A stretch of DNA of 36,371 nucleotides. Source: Alphaproteobacteria bacterium (GTDB lineage: Bacteria; Pseudomonadota; Alphaproteobacteria; Rickettsiales; Deianiraeaceae). The position numbers and the translations under genes were made by a program. The stretch covers positions 1 to 36,371 of the forward strand of contig JANYEN010000025.1 in NCBI GenBank assembly GCA_025363115.1, in the 5' to 3' direction. Shown one piece after another: positions 17,968-27,089 of this stretch; the stretch's first letter is position 1, and every line of letters begins with the position of its first letter. The notes beneath the pieces were generated by a model, which searched no databases, was not told the origin of the DNA, and saw only the letters and a list, made by a program, of their open reading frames with translations.

Positions 17968-20460
17968 ATGCCACCAAAGATCAAACAAAATAAAAACAAC
18001 AATAAAGGTTTTAACAAACTTTCAGATGACGTTTTTCCTTTTGCATGTTATTATGATGAAAAAACTGTTATTACCAAAAATGGGCATTTAATGCAAACTA
18101 TTTCTATTATCTCGCACGATAATAATGCGAATATAAACGGAATTTTTAGTGAAAACATAAAAAAAGCCATTAAAACTTCTATGGGAGAAAGTTATTCTGA
18201 TTATTCTTTTTGGATACATTCTGTAAAAATTACTGACGAAACTATATCAAGCATTGTGGAGCAAGATAAGCAAGGCAATGCTTTATATAGCGTAATTAAA
18301 GAAAAATGGAAAAATTATAAAAAAACGTTTAATAATTATATGGTGGTAACTTTTATTACCTTCATTCATACTGCGATGCCACTCAATATTGGTATTAAAA
18401 ATTTTATGATATTGATAAATAAAAGCCTTCTTTATCGCACTCATGGAATATGGATTAAAAAAAGTGCTTATTCTTTAACGCATGTTGTAGACCAGGTAAT
18501 GAATCAATTATCGCAATATACTATAAAACGCCTGCAAATTATTAAAAAAAACGATCAATACGATTCAGAACATTTAGCTTTTTGGGATAAAATTATTAAT
18601 TTTGGTGAAGCAGAATATGGGGTTCCGATAATAAATTTATCTTCAATAATAAACAGAAGTTTATATAAAATTGAAAAAGATCATATTGTAGTAAAAAATG
18701 ATCAAGGAAAAAAATATTGCATGTTTTTCACTTTAAAAGACAGTAATTCTATTTCTCCTTCTTTGGTTTCTGACATAGTATCCAAATTAAAGAATATAAT
18801 TTTAACTGAATTTTTCCATTTTGAAACTATTGCCAATGTCAAGCATTCTTATGCTAAGCAAATAATGCAATTAAAAAAACATATAATGGATCCGTCGGTA
18901 ATAAAAATAGCGGGTCTTTCCGAATTGCAGGAATTAGATAAAGATCACAATCAATTTTGCAGACATTATGCGGGATTAGTTTTAATATGCGATTCTTTAG
19001 AAGATTTAGAGGAAGAATTAAAAGCAATGTGTGAAATATCAATAGAAAATGGCTTAGTGTTTGGTCAAGAAGATGTAGGAACCGAAAGAGCATTTTATGG
19101 AATAATTCCAGGAAATTTTCGTAGCATCGCACATTATAACATTGTACCTTTTAAAGATGTTTGCTCTTTGGTAAATTCCCATATGATGGATAATGATAAT
19201 ATTAGTGAATATATCAATAAAGAGCCAATATGTATCTTACCTACCATGAAAAAATATCCCTATGCTTTTGGAATTTTAGAAAAAAAACAAGATATTCTAA
19301 TATCGGGACCGATGTACAGTGAAGTAAAATATATGTTTAGCAAAATATTAATATCATTTTTGTCGCCAGAAGTAGAAAAAATATGTATTATAGATATTTC
19401 TTCTTCAATGAAATCATTTTTAGATATTTCAGATGGAAAATATTACGAAATCGATAACGATAAAACAGATAGTTCTCCCACTTTTTCGTTATTTAAAATA
19501 GATAATATAGGAGATATTCCATCCAAAGGAATTATGATAAATATCATTAGCATGATGATTATGGCTTTTGGGGGTAGACTTTTAGATAAAGACCTAGAAG
19601 AGATTTCAGATGGCATAGACAAATCTGGCAGTATAGAAGAAATTTTAACTTATATTACGGATGATGTTTTAAAAATTCAATTAAAAAAATGGCAAAAAGA
19701 AGAGCAACTGGGATTTTTATTTGATAAAGGCAATGACTCATTAGAAAATACTTTGCTTTCCGATAACAAAAAAATCATTGGTTTTAATCTAAACCAAAAT
19801 ATTTGTAAAAACAGATTTATAAGATGTTTATTGGTTTATTATATAATTCTTAAATTTATTTCAGTTGCAGATAGCACTAAACGCAATTTAATAGTTATAA
19901 ATAATCCTATTTTTTTAATGGATCATCATATATTTAAATTAGAATGGGAGTTAATAAATAAAACTGCTCGTGAAAAAAATATATATTTTATGTTTTTGAA
20001 TAACGATACTTTAAATAATTTAATCGCCGAAAAAACTAAATTTTCAATAAAAAATTTGCTTGCCAACTGTGATACACAATTTCATTTTGGAGGTACGGTG
20101 GCAACCGAGGAATATGGAGAAAGTTATAATTTAAATAGCGGAGAAATTTATGCTATAAATGGAATTAGCAGTATCTTAAATGCCGCTATTTTAAAACAAA
20201 ATGGCATAATTTTACCTATATCATTAGAGCTTGACTGTATTGACGAAATAATAACTGATATACTTCAAGATGGCATTGTAATACGAGAAAAAATAAATGA
20301 TATCTCCAAAACTATATCCGATCCAAAGAAAATTTTAAAGCAATTAATTGAAAATGATGCCAACGAAAAAAAAGTTAAATCAACCGAACAAGAAGAAAGT
20401 GATGCAAATAAAGCCGAAAAAGATGCCGATATGGCTTTGCAAATTCTTAGTTCTGCTTAA
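17968..20460 (+). CDS. virB4: VirB4-like type IV secretion protein, degenerate ATPase (RvhB4-II type)
   Basis: VirB4 proteins are the ATPases of P-type type IV secretion systems at the inner-membrane face. This 830-residue protein has the family layout: an N-terminal region typical of CagE/TrbE/VirB4, the conserved ERAFYGIIPGNFRSIAHYN segment (about residues 372-390), and a C-terminal RecA-like domain. That domain is degenerate: the Walker A position reads GPMYSEVK (447-454) instead of GPTGSGKT, losing the glycines and the lysine, and Walker B reads VINNPIFLMD instead of hydrophobic-DE. As I recall, Rickettsiales carry a second VirB4 copy with such losses. I chose the ATG at 17968; a TTG at 17959 is an alternative. 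A 14-base gap separates it from the MFS gene. The C-terminus ends in a charged, low-complexity tail. Confidence 0.85.
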   Translation: MPPKIKQNKNNNKGFNKLSDDVFPFACYYDEKTVITKNGHLMQTISIISHDNNANINGIFSENIKKAIKTSMGESYSDYSFWIHSVKITDETISSIVEQDKQGNALYSVIKEKWKNYKKTFNNYMVVTFITFIHTAMPLNIGIKNFMILINKSLLYRTHGIWIKKSAYSLTHVVDQVMNQLSQYTIKRLQIIKKNDQYDSEHLAFWDKIINFGEAEYGVPIINLSSIINRSLYKIEKDHIVVKNDQGKKYCMFFTLKDSNSISPSLVSDIVSKLKNIILTEFFHFETIANVKHSYAKQIMQLKKHIMDPSVIKIAGLSELQELDKDHNQFCRHYAGLVLICDSLEDLEEELKAMCEISIENGLVFGQEDVGTERAFYGIIPGNFRSIAHYNIVPFKDVCSLVNSHMMDNDNISEYINKEPICILPTMKKYPYAFGILEKKQDILISGPMYSEVKYMFSKILISFLSPEVEKICIIDISSSMKSFLDISDGKYYEIDNDKTDSSPTFSLFKIDNIGDIPSKGIMINIISMMIMAFGGRLLDKDLEEISDGIDKSGSIEEILTYITDDVLKIQLKKWQKEEQLGFLFDKGNDSLENTLLSDNKKIIGFNLNQNICKNRFIRCLLVYYIILKFISVADSTKRNLIVINNPIFLMDHHIFKLEWELINKTAREKNIYFMFLNNDTLNNLIAEKTKFSIKNLLANCDTQFHFGGTVATEEYGESYNLNSGEIYAINGISSILNAAILKQNGIILPISLELDCIDEIITDILQDGIVIREKINDISKTISDPKKILKQLIENDANEKKVKSTEQEESDANKAEKDADMALQILSSA

Positions 20461-20474
20461 TATAATTCAAATAT

Positions 20475-21644
20475 ATGATATATAAAATATCTCAAATGTA
20501 TGCTTTTATGTTTTTGCATAGATTCATATCATTTTATACGGTATATCTTAGTATTTTAAAAAAAGATAATGTCAGCCCATTTGTAATCTCCTTAATTATT
20601 ATAACTCACGAAATAAGCAAAATTATTTCAGATGTTTATAGCGGTGTAGTTGCTGATAAATATGGAATTAGAAAAATCATGGGAATTGGATTAATAATAA
20701 AGGCAGGGGGAATTATTTTTTGGATAATAAACGATAATTTAGTTTATTATTTTATTGGAATTTTTTTACTGGGTATGGGCAGATCGTTCACTGTTGGCAA
20801 AATTGAGGCATATACTTATAATATGTTGTTTTCATTTAATAAACAGGATTATTTTTCTAAAATATGGCTAGGCATGTTTTTGTTAGATGGATTGTCGGCA
20901 GCAATTATTAGTTGGTTGTCTGGAACATTTTATTTAATAGGAGGATTTAAATTGGTGCTTTTATTTTCATTGTTTATTATTTTAATAATTCATGTACCTT
21001 TGGTTTTCTTTGTTATGAAAGACCCCGAAGAAAGCCCTCGAAAACTTTTTCATGACATTTCATTATTTCAAATGATTAAAAACGGCATAAGCTTTATAGT
21101 TAAAAATAAAAATATTGCCTTACTTGTTGTAACTGTAGGATTATTACCTAGCCTATTTATTTGTTTGGGAAAATTTAAAATTTTTATCTGCAATGACATA
21201 AATATACCGTTTAGTCAAATTGCCAAAATTGAAGCTGGAACTCATTTATTGCAAGTTATTAGCGCTTTTTTAATTATATATTTTTTAAAAATACAGCCCA
21301 AGTTTAAAAATAATATATTATTAACGGGATTTATTCTTTTTATCATAGGTGGCAGTGCTTATTTTTATGGAATTTATTCTATTATAGCTATTATGATTTT
21401 TTTAGTTATATATCCAATTATTATTACCTCATTAAAAAATGATCTTGAATCAAGTATAGACATTAGCATTAGAGCTACTATATCGACTACTGCCAGCTTT
21501 ATGATGTCTTTTTTTAATATAGTATTTATGTTACTTACAGGAATAATAACAAAATTTTATTCTTATCAAGTTGCGTTAATGGCACTATCCACTTTAAGTT
21601 TAATAATAATATTTATTACTTTTTTTGTGGCTAGAAAAAAATGA
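20475..21644 (+). CDS. Major facilitator superfamily transporter
   Basis: A 389-residue integral membrane protein with about 10-12 hydrophobic segments. Between the second and third segments it carries the MFS motif A loop, YSGVVADKYGIRKIMG (G-x-x-x-D-K-x-G-x-R). The substrate is unknown; intracellular Rickettsiales use MFS carriers for amino acids, metabolites and drugs. It starts 14 bases after virB4 and is probably co-transcribed. Its last 45 bases overlap the 3' end of the oppositely oriented gene at 21600-22589. The stop is TGA, one of few in this window and evidence that TGA is a stop here. Confidence 0.88.
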   Translation: MIYKISQMYAFMFLHRFISFYTVYLSILKKDNVSPFVISLIIITHEISKIISDVYSGVVADKYGIRKIMGIGLIIKAGGIIFWIINDNLVYYFIGIFLLGMGRSFTVGKIEAYTYNMLFSFNKQDYFSKIWLGMFLLDGLSAAIISWLSGTFYLIGGFKLVLLFSLFIILIIHVPLVFFVMKDPEESPRKLFHDISLFQMIKNGISFIVKNKNIALLVVTVGLLPSLFICLGKFKIFICNDINIPFSQIAKIEAGTHLLQVISAFLIIYFLKIQPKFKNNILLTGFILFIIGGSAYFYGIYSIIAIMIFLVIYPIIITSLKNDLESSIDISIRATISTTASFMMSFFNIVFMLLTGIITKFYSYQVALMALSTLSLIIIFITFFVARKK

Positions 21645-22589
21645 TATTATACTTTCTGTGAGAGAACCGCAATCATGATAATTTAATAGGCTATCGATAT
21701 AATCTTTTTGATCCGAATCTTCTTCATGAAAAGAAATGGGCATAGTATCGCATAAATCAGTGAATAAGTTATATTGATCTACTGTACCATAAATTTTGTT
21801 TTTGCCAGATTTACTGTGAGCTAAAGTTTCTACAATATCATTATAGCTATCTATAAAACTTATTTTAGGATATTCTTTAATAATATTGTCAAAATTGGTT
21901 TTTGGTAAATAAAACTCTATTTTTTTATTTTTGAAAAGAGATTTTATCAAATTTATTTTGTTAATATTGTTAGTAAAGCGAGGATGAACCACGAAAGCTA
22001 CAGATTTGGTATGTGAATGATTATTTTTGATTTTTAGCAATGTTTTTTCTATATCTTCTTCATTCACATCAATGGATTCGTTATGAGAATTCTTATATTG
22101 ACCACCTAAAAATATAATTAAATCGTTGTTTAAAATTTTAGTTATTTTATTATATTTGTAGTCTTTGTCGATAGTTCTTAACGGCCTTATAGAAGAAATA
22201 ATCTTGGCATTAATATTTTTTAATTTATTTTTTTGCGAATCGGTAACAAATAAAGTTAAATTAGCAATTTTTTGTTTTAGTAAAAAATTAATAATATTGT
22301 CATCATAAATATGGGAATAAAAACTAATATTTATGTTATTATAAACGCTTTTATTTAATTTAATAAAATCATTAATAACTCCCTGACCACATAATAAAAT
22401 ATTATCATATTTAGCAAAATCTATATCGGCTAGATTATTTTCTATTATAATATTTTCAGTATTTAATAATTTATTAACTACTAATTTAGCACCAGCTGTA
22501 TCTCCCCCTTGCCCTTTAGATAAAATTAAGTTTTTAGCTACAGATGTATTCATAACAAAAATTAACATTAATAAATATAGTATTTTCAT
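21600..22589 (-). CDS. Putative exported protein, unknown (possibly GT-B/ELM1-like fold)
   Basis: A 329-residue protein with a likely N-terminal signal peptide or anchor (MKILYLLMLIFVMNTSVA, cleavage near Ala18). Two alpha/beta halves are suggested by repeated strand-glycine patterns: NLILSKGQGGDTAGAKLV at the N-terminal end, NILLCGQGVINDF, DLIIFLGGQ near the middle, and VAFVVHPRFTN. This order recalls two-domain Rossmann proteins such as the ELM1-like/GT-B group, but I cannot show homology. It follows nuoJ by 10 bases on the same strand and overlaps the MFS gene at its 3' end. A short Ser/Lys/Tyr tail closes the protein. Function unknown. Confidence 0.55.
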   Translation of the reverse strand: MKILYLLMLIFVMNTSVAKNLILSKGQGGDTAGAKLVVNKLLNTENIIIENNLADIDFAKYDNILLCGQGVINDFIKLNKSVYNNINISFYSHIYDDNIINFLLKQKIANLTLFVTDSQKNKLKNINAKIISSIRPLRTIDKDYKYNKITKILNNDLIIFLGGQYKNSHNESIDVNEEDIEKTLLKIKNNHSHTKSVAFVVHPRFTNNINKINLIKSLFKNKKIEFYLPKTNFDNIIKEYPKISFIDSYNDIVETLAHSKSGKNKIYGTVDQYNLFTDLCDTMPISFHEEDSDQKDYIDSLLNYHDCGSLTESIISFFSSHKKSNKYYY

Positions 22590-22599
22590 ATAAAAACTT

Positions 22600-23208
22600 T
22601 TAATAATTTATACCAGTTCCAATTACAGGATGCTCCAAAGTAATAGAATCTTTTTTATCTCGCTTGATTTGATCAGAAATTATCATTCGCTTGGGAACTT
22701 CTTTTACATATTTCATTGTCATGGCAATACTTCCAACCACACCAATTAACAATATTATTGCAGTTAATACAACTTCGTTGCCATATGACCCATAAAGAAG
22801 TTTTCCGATTGAAAACAAACTCGAAAATTCAGAGTCAAAATTTCTGATAGTATTGTCTTTGAGTAAGCTAGTATAATTTAGCAAAATGCGACTTATTTCA
22901 AAAATAAAAACTCCCGTCATAATACCAGCCAATGGCCAACCTTGTGAAATTGGTTGGCGAGCAGTTAGACTGGCTTTATAATTAACCATCATAATAACAA
23001 ATAAAAATAATATTGCTATGGCTCCAGCATAAACTACCAAAAGTAACAAACCTAAAAATTCTGATTTTGCCGCTATAAATAAAAATGCGATATTTACAAC
23101 CATTGCTACCAAAAATAACAACGCATAAACGGGGTTACGAACATAAAAAGTTGCACCTACAAAAGCTAATACTAAGCCACTTACAAAATAAGGAAAAAAC
23201 TCAAGCAT
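22600..23208 (-). CDS. nuoJ: NADH-quinone oxidoreductase subunit J
   Basis: NuoJ is a membrane subunit of respiratory complex I, taking part in coupling electron transfer to proton pumping. The 202-residue product has about five membrane segments and the family signature LVVYAGAIAILFLFVIMM (third segment), including the conserved Tyr and Gly. The N-terminus MLEFFPYFVSGLVLAFVGA is typical. nuoK, normally next, is absent; the following gene is an unrelated exported protein. So the nuo operon is split in this genome or this is a lone copy. Confidence 0.92.
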   Translation of the reverse strand: MLEFFPYFVSGLVLAFVGATFYVRNPVYALLFLVAMVVNIAFLFIAAKSEFLGLLLLVVYAGAIAILFLFVIMMVNYKASLTARQPISQGWPLAGIMTGVFIFEISRILLNYTSLLKDNTIRNFDSEFSSLFSIGKLLYGSYGNEVVLTAIILLIGVVGSIAMTMKYVKEVPKRMIISDQIKRDKKDSITLEHPVIGTGINY

Positions 23209-23235
23209 ATATTTTTTATATATTTTTAAACTCTT

Positions 23236-23268
23236 ATTTTAACTAAAAAATTGTTTTATTATTGTCAA
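23236..23268 (-). promoter_or_regulatory. Candidate promoter upstream of nuoJ
   Basis: On the minus strand a consensus -35 box TTGACA lies at 23268-23263. A good -10 match, TAAAAT, is at 23241-23236, but the spacing is 21 bases. A weaker hexamer TAGTTA sits at 17 bases. The exact -35 box about 55-60 bases before the nuoJ start is the main support. Confidence 0.3.
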
Positions 23269-23370
23269 ATAATTTTGGTAATTGTGTACCCAGTAAAAAA
23301 GTTATAAATTACACTAAGTCTTTTTTATATATGTCTATTTTATTATTGATTCACATGATTTAAAAATAGC

Positions 23371-23397
23371 TTGCAATTTTATTAAATTTTTTATAAA
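23371..23397 (+). promoter_or_regulatory. Candidate promoter for the 992-residue protein
   Basis: TTGCAA at 23371-23376 and TATAAA at 23392-23397 (15-base spacer; TAAATA gives 17). It lies 30 bases before the ATG at 23427 and faces away from nuoJ. The region 23209-23426 holds no gene and is the divergent control region for both. Confidence 0.3.
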
Positions 23398-23426
23398 TAA
23401 ACAATTGATTGAGTTAAAATCTTATT

Positions 23427-26405
23427 ATGAATAATTCCGTGAGAGAAAATGTAATACGACCTATATATCCAAAAGATGAAGATAGTGAAAATGATCGCCA
23501 TAATTATCATACTCGAACCGTTAATTATCAAACATCTACTCGCAGTTTTTTGCCCTCGCTACCATATTCCTCATCGCAATTTGGCTATAGATTACCTTTA
23601 AATCAAACTGATATCGAAAATCAGAACGAATATAATTATTATATTTTAAATGTACCTGTTAATGGTAAAAAAATGACTAAAGAAGAGCATACCGAAACTT
23701 TAAGGCAGTTAAAAATTAATAATAGAGAATTATACAATAATTTAATACAGAAAGCAAAGGAACAAAAAATAATAAAAACTTCTTTATCTGCTCTACCATC
23801 ACTTCCTGTTTTATCTTGGATTTCTTTATTTCCTAATTATCCAGTTACTCAAGTTTTTCCAACCCCCGATGTAAGATATTTTGATGTACCGATAGTTGAT
23901 AATACAAAAAACATTAAACCCTCTACTCGTGATGCCTCTATGATGACTGCTAAAGAAGAATTGCGTTATGCTACTCAGGCAATTATAGAAGAAGATAAAT
24001 CTGAGAGTGTTACGTTAAATAATAAAGATTTTAAACAAGAACAAGTACGTCTATTAGACCAATCTGATTTAGAACCTTTTTCACCCATTGCTACAGAAAA
24101 TGTTGGTAACGAGGGATTTCTACCAAGCAATACAGATCCTTCTATTGATCCCAAGAAAAATTTATTAAATTTTCCCATTGAGAATCAACTTACTGGAGAA
24201 ACTGAGGAGATAACCACACCTCTTGACCCAACTCTCACAGACAAATCTCATGAAATAAAAACTTCAATAATTCCAGAAGAAGTAATCTCTGAAGTACAAA
24301 ATCCCTTGGTAATCTCCGATTCCTTTAGCTTAGAAAATAACGATGATCAACAAGTTGAAGGACTTAAAAATCAATTAGCAGCAATTACCAATATAATCAG
24401 TGAAACTATAGCTCAAAAAGAAACGTTAGAAAGAAATCATCAAGAATATTTAGAATATTTAGAAAAAAAAATGGATGAATCAAAAAAATTGCTAAAAGAA
24501 GCTAGAAATAATATAGAATCACTTAGCAACCAAAATGAAACTTTGATGAAAAGAATTGAAGATTTGGAAAATCAAATAAGGTTAAGCATTGTTGAAATAG
24601 GGGGTATTGAAATAGATCATCAAAAAAAAATAAATTATTTTGAAAGAAGAATCAAAGAATTAACAGCACAGCAAAATATCTTTATTGCACAAATTGAGAT
24701 TATTACCCAAGAAAATAATGAATTAAAAACAAAAAAAATACCCACTAAAAATAAGGATGTTGGCGTAATGACCAATAATTCAAATATGTCACGGGATACT
24801 CAGACCGAACCTACAGAATATCATAGTAAGAAAATAGAAGATAATGATCTTGTAGAAGAACAATATACTACTCATTTTTGGACAGAAAAGTCTGATAAAA
24901 ATTCAAGAATAGATATACCCACACAAAGAATGGTCGAGAATGACCTTATTGCTCAAGAACTAAAGTTTCATGAAAGTAAGGCAGGTTTAAATGGGAGGAG
25001 TTTTAGACCTAGTACAATTAATCCTCGAGGAATTCCATTGAGTCGTTTAGGTTTTTCGGAAGATTATCTAAATTTACATAATATTTCAACATATAATGAT
25101 TTTAAGCATTATCCACATACTAATCAAGTAATAAGCATTTTTGATAGTTTGGAAAATATTGGCAGTGCCGATTTTTTTGAAAATATTTTTAGATTACCGC
25201 ATCCAATAGCACAGTATTATGCTCAACTAATTCAGAATAATCCGCAAACTAGAATATTTACAATTGACAATGGTGGCTCAACTACTCTCCAGGCACGTTT
25301 TTATCACGAAGAAGAGTCTGGAAATCACCAGATGACTTATAATCTTCATGATGCTCAACATACAATTGATGATTTACGAAAATTATTGGCGGAACAAAAA
25401 GAAAATTACAACGTTAAGTACAAGCATAGATCTCCAACTTTGTTGGTAACTCCCAACGATACAAGTCACAGACACCAAACCCAAAGTTTTATTACTGTTG
25501 ACGATTCATCAAATAGTAATACCAATCAGCCTAGAAAATACCGCATTATCAATGGAGACCAATACTACAATCGTCAATCGAAAAGAATAGTTAATCCCAC
25601 AACATATAGGCAGAGTCAATCCAGAATAACTGGCGATGATCTTAATGGTAATCATAGCTCTAATAATCAATATCGAACACCACATGGCTTATCTTCAGGC
25701 GAGCCTCTTGTCGTTGAAACAAATCAAGGTGATGAAAAAATGAGTCAAGTTTCTTTGAATAATAGGGAATCGAACCATTCGACATATATTTCAGCTGCAA
25801 AATTTAATCTTAACAATCATAGTAGTGATATTGCACTTTCCACTAAAGATAATAGTGTAGGAAGTGACTCGTATCAGGGTGCATATCTTGAACCACTACC
25901 GTTGCAAGAAGAACATCACTATGAAACGATAATAGTTGATAATGATCACCAATACTCAAGACGTAACTCATTTTCAAATGATCCTTTTGCTCCCATGACC
26001 CAACAACAATATATTAATGTTGATAATTCAAATTCAAAACCTTATAAATCCATAATCAGGAAACGTAATGAGCCTACGCGTGGAGCTTACGAGAGTGCTA
26101 CAACAGAAGAAAATTATAATCGCTTTTATCAGCCGAGCTACCAATATCCACCTGCATTAGCGCCTGTTTCTTCAGACTATCATATAAGTCAATTACAACA
26201 TCCTGATAATTATATTTCTACCGAGCAACAATTAAAAACTTCTAGTAATGACGATCAAAAATATCGTATAGAGTCAACTATAATAGCACAAGAAGCGCCA
26301 TTAAATTATCGCGATCAACCAAGACGTAATTCATCAACCAGGATAAGAACATGGGAACAACTACTGGACAGTTCGGAAAAATCCTCTGGGAAGCATGAAA
26401 AATAA
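23427..26405 (+). CDS. Large coiled-coil and disordered protein, candidate secreted effector
   Basis: A 992-residue protein with no family I recognise, no signal peptide and no membrane segment. Residues about 1-300 are Asn/Ser/Pro/acid-rich. Residues about 310-437 are a strong coiled coil (heptad-rich, e.g. ESLSNQNETLMKRIEDLENQ). Right after comes KDVGVMT (443-449) and RDTQTEP (456-462); the latter fits the [K/R]-x-T-Q-T motif bound by eukaryotic dynein light chain LC8. A compact, less charged stretch (about 520-640) may be folded. The last ~350 residues are rich in Asn, Gln, Ser, His, Tyr and Arg, with RRNS twice and NDPFAP, like host-interaction linear motifs. Codons seem less AT-extreme than in neighbours. 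The gene is alone, transcribed away from nuoJ, and ends before a hairpin. Effector function is inference. Confidence 0.6.
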   Translation: MNNSVRENVIRPIYPKDEDSENDRHNYHTRTVNYQTSTRSFLPSLPYSSSQFGYRLPLNQTDIENQNEYNYYILNVPVNGKKMTKEEHTETLRQLKINNRELYNNLIQKAKEQKIIKTSLSALPSLPVLSWISLFPNYPVTQVFPTPDVRYFDVPIVDNTKNIKPSTRDASMMTAKEELRYATQAIIEEDKSESVTLNNKDFKQEQVRLLDQSDLEPFSPIATENVGNEGFLPSNTDPSIDPKKNLLNFPIENQLTGETEEITTPLDPTLTDKSHEIKTSIIPEEVISEVQNPLVISDSFSLENNDDQQVEGLKNQLAAITNIISETIAQKETLERNHQEYLEYLEKKMDESKKLLKEARNNIESLSNQNETLMKRIEDLENQIRLSIVEIGGIEIDHQKKINYFERRIKELTAQQNIFIAQIEIITQENNELKTKKIPTKNKDVGVMTNNSNMSRDTQTEPTEYHSKKIEDNDLVEEQYTTHFWTEKSDKNSRIDIPTQRMVENDLIAQELKFHESKAGLNGRSFRPSTINPRGIPLSRLGFSEDYLNLHNISTYNDFKHYPHTNQVISIFDSLENIGSADFFENIFRLPHPIAQYYAQLIQNNPQTRIFTIDNGGSTTLQARFYHEEESGNHQMTYNLHDAQHTIDDLRKLLAEQKENYNVKYKHRSPTLLVTPNDTSHRHQTQSFITVDDSSNSNTNQPRKYRIINGDQYYNRQSKRIVNPTTYRQSQSRITGDDLNGNHSSNNQYRTPHGLSSGEPLVVETNQGDEKMSQVSLNNRESNHSTYISAAKFNLNNHSSDIALSTKDNSVGSDSYQGAYLEPLPLQEEHHYETIIVDNDHQYSRRNSFSNDPFAPMTQQQYINVDNSNSKPYKSIIRKRNEPTRGAYESATTEENYNRFYQPSYQYPPALAPVSSDYHISQLQHPDNYISTEQQLKTSSNDDQKYRIESTIIAQEAPLNYRDQPRRNSSTRIRTWEQLLDSSEKSSGKHEK

Positions 26406-26409
26406 AATT

Positions 26410-26435
26410 GGTGCCAAATATAAATATTTAGCACC
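26410..26435. terminator. Stem-loop after the 992-residue gene
   Basis: GGTGC at 26410-26414 pairs with GCACC at 26431-26435, and AAATAT with ATATTT inside, with a single C-A mismatch and a two-base loop. It starts 5 bases after the stop codon. There is no good T-run on the plus strand directly after it, so it may be a weak terminator or an mRNA-stabilising hairpin. Confidence 0.45.
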
Positions 26436-26597
26436 TCAAACAACTTGTCTATGTTATTATACAAAAATGTGATTTTTTCTTTTCAACTAAAAAGCAAGTT
26501 TTTTTTAAAAAACAATTTTAAAGTTGTATATAATAATTATTTAATGTTGATTTTAATAAAAATAATTTTTTTAAATTAAAAAATTATTTTATAAAAC

Positions 26598-27089
26598 ATG
26601 CTAAAACAATTATTATATTTTATTTTTTTTATTACAGCTTCGGTAATATCAAGCTTTTACCATTATATTAGTATTATATTATTTGGCTTTGCAATTATAA
26701 TGTTTTTTAGGATTAATTTAGTTAAAAATTCAAAGCAAGCTAACATTACTTTTGCTATTTTTACAATCATTTTTGATGCCTATAATGACAATGTTATTGG
26801 AATGACTTTTTTATGCCTTTTAATATCTTATGATTTATTTAAGCTGTTTTTAACTATTTTAAATAATCCTAATTATGCTAGCAGACATCCTTTGATATGC
26901 TTTGTTTTATTTATAACTTTTTTTACAATTATTTATACTTTATTTTCACTAGCTTTACATAAAAGAAATACATCTATATTTTTTTGTGTTTTAAACCCAA
27001 TAATATTATCTGTTGCATATTTTATATTGCTTTACAACGAAAAAAAATTAAAATTTAAATTTATTCAAAATAAAAATGTAATTTATTGA
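26598..27089 (+). CDS. Small integral membrane protein, possibly MreD-like
   Basis: A 163-residue protein of almost wholly hydrophobic segments (about five membrane spans) ending in a Lys-rich tail. The segment FTIIFDAYNDNVIGMTFLCL resembles the MreD pattern, in which a helix with an Asp is followed by a small loop and a G-[ML] turn. The length also suits MreD, the membrane part of the rod-shape complex. Similarity is short and could be coincidental. mreB and mreC are not adjacent. The last seven bases overlap the 3' end of the convergent uvrA. Start is the ATG at 26598. Confidence 0.5.
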   Translation: MLKQLLYFIFFITASVISSFYHYISIILFGFAIIMFFRINLVKNSKQANITFAIFTIIFDAYNDNVIGMTFLCLLISYDLFKLFLTILNNPNYASRHPLICFVLFITFFTIIYTLFSLALHKRNTSIFFCVLNPIILSVAYFILLYNEKKLKFKFIQNKNVIY

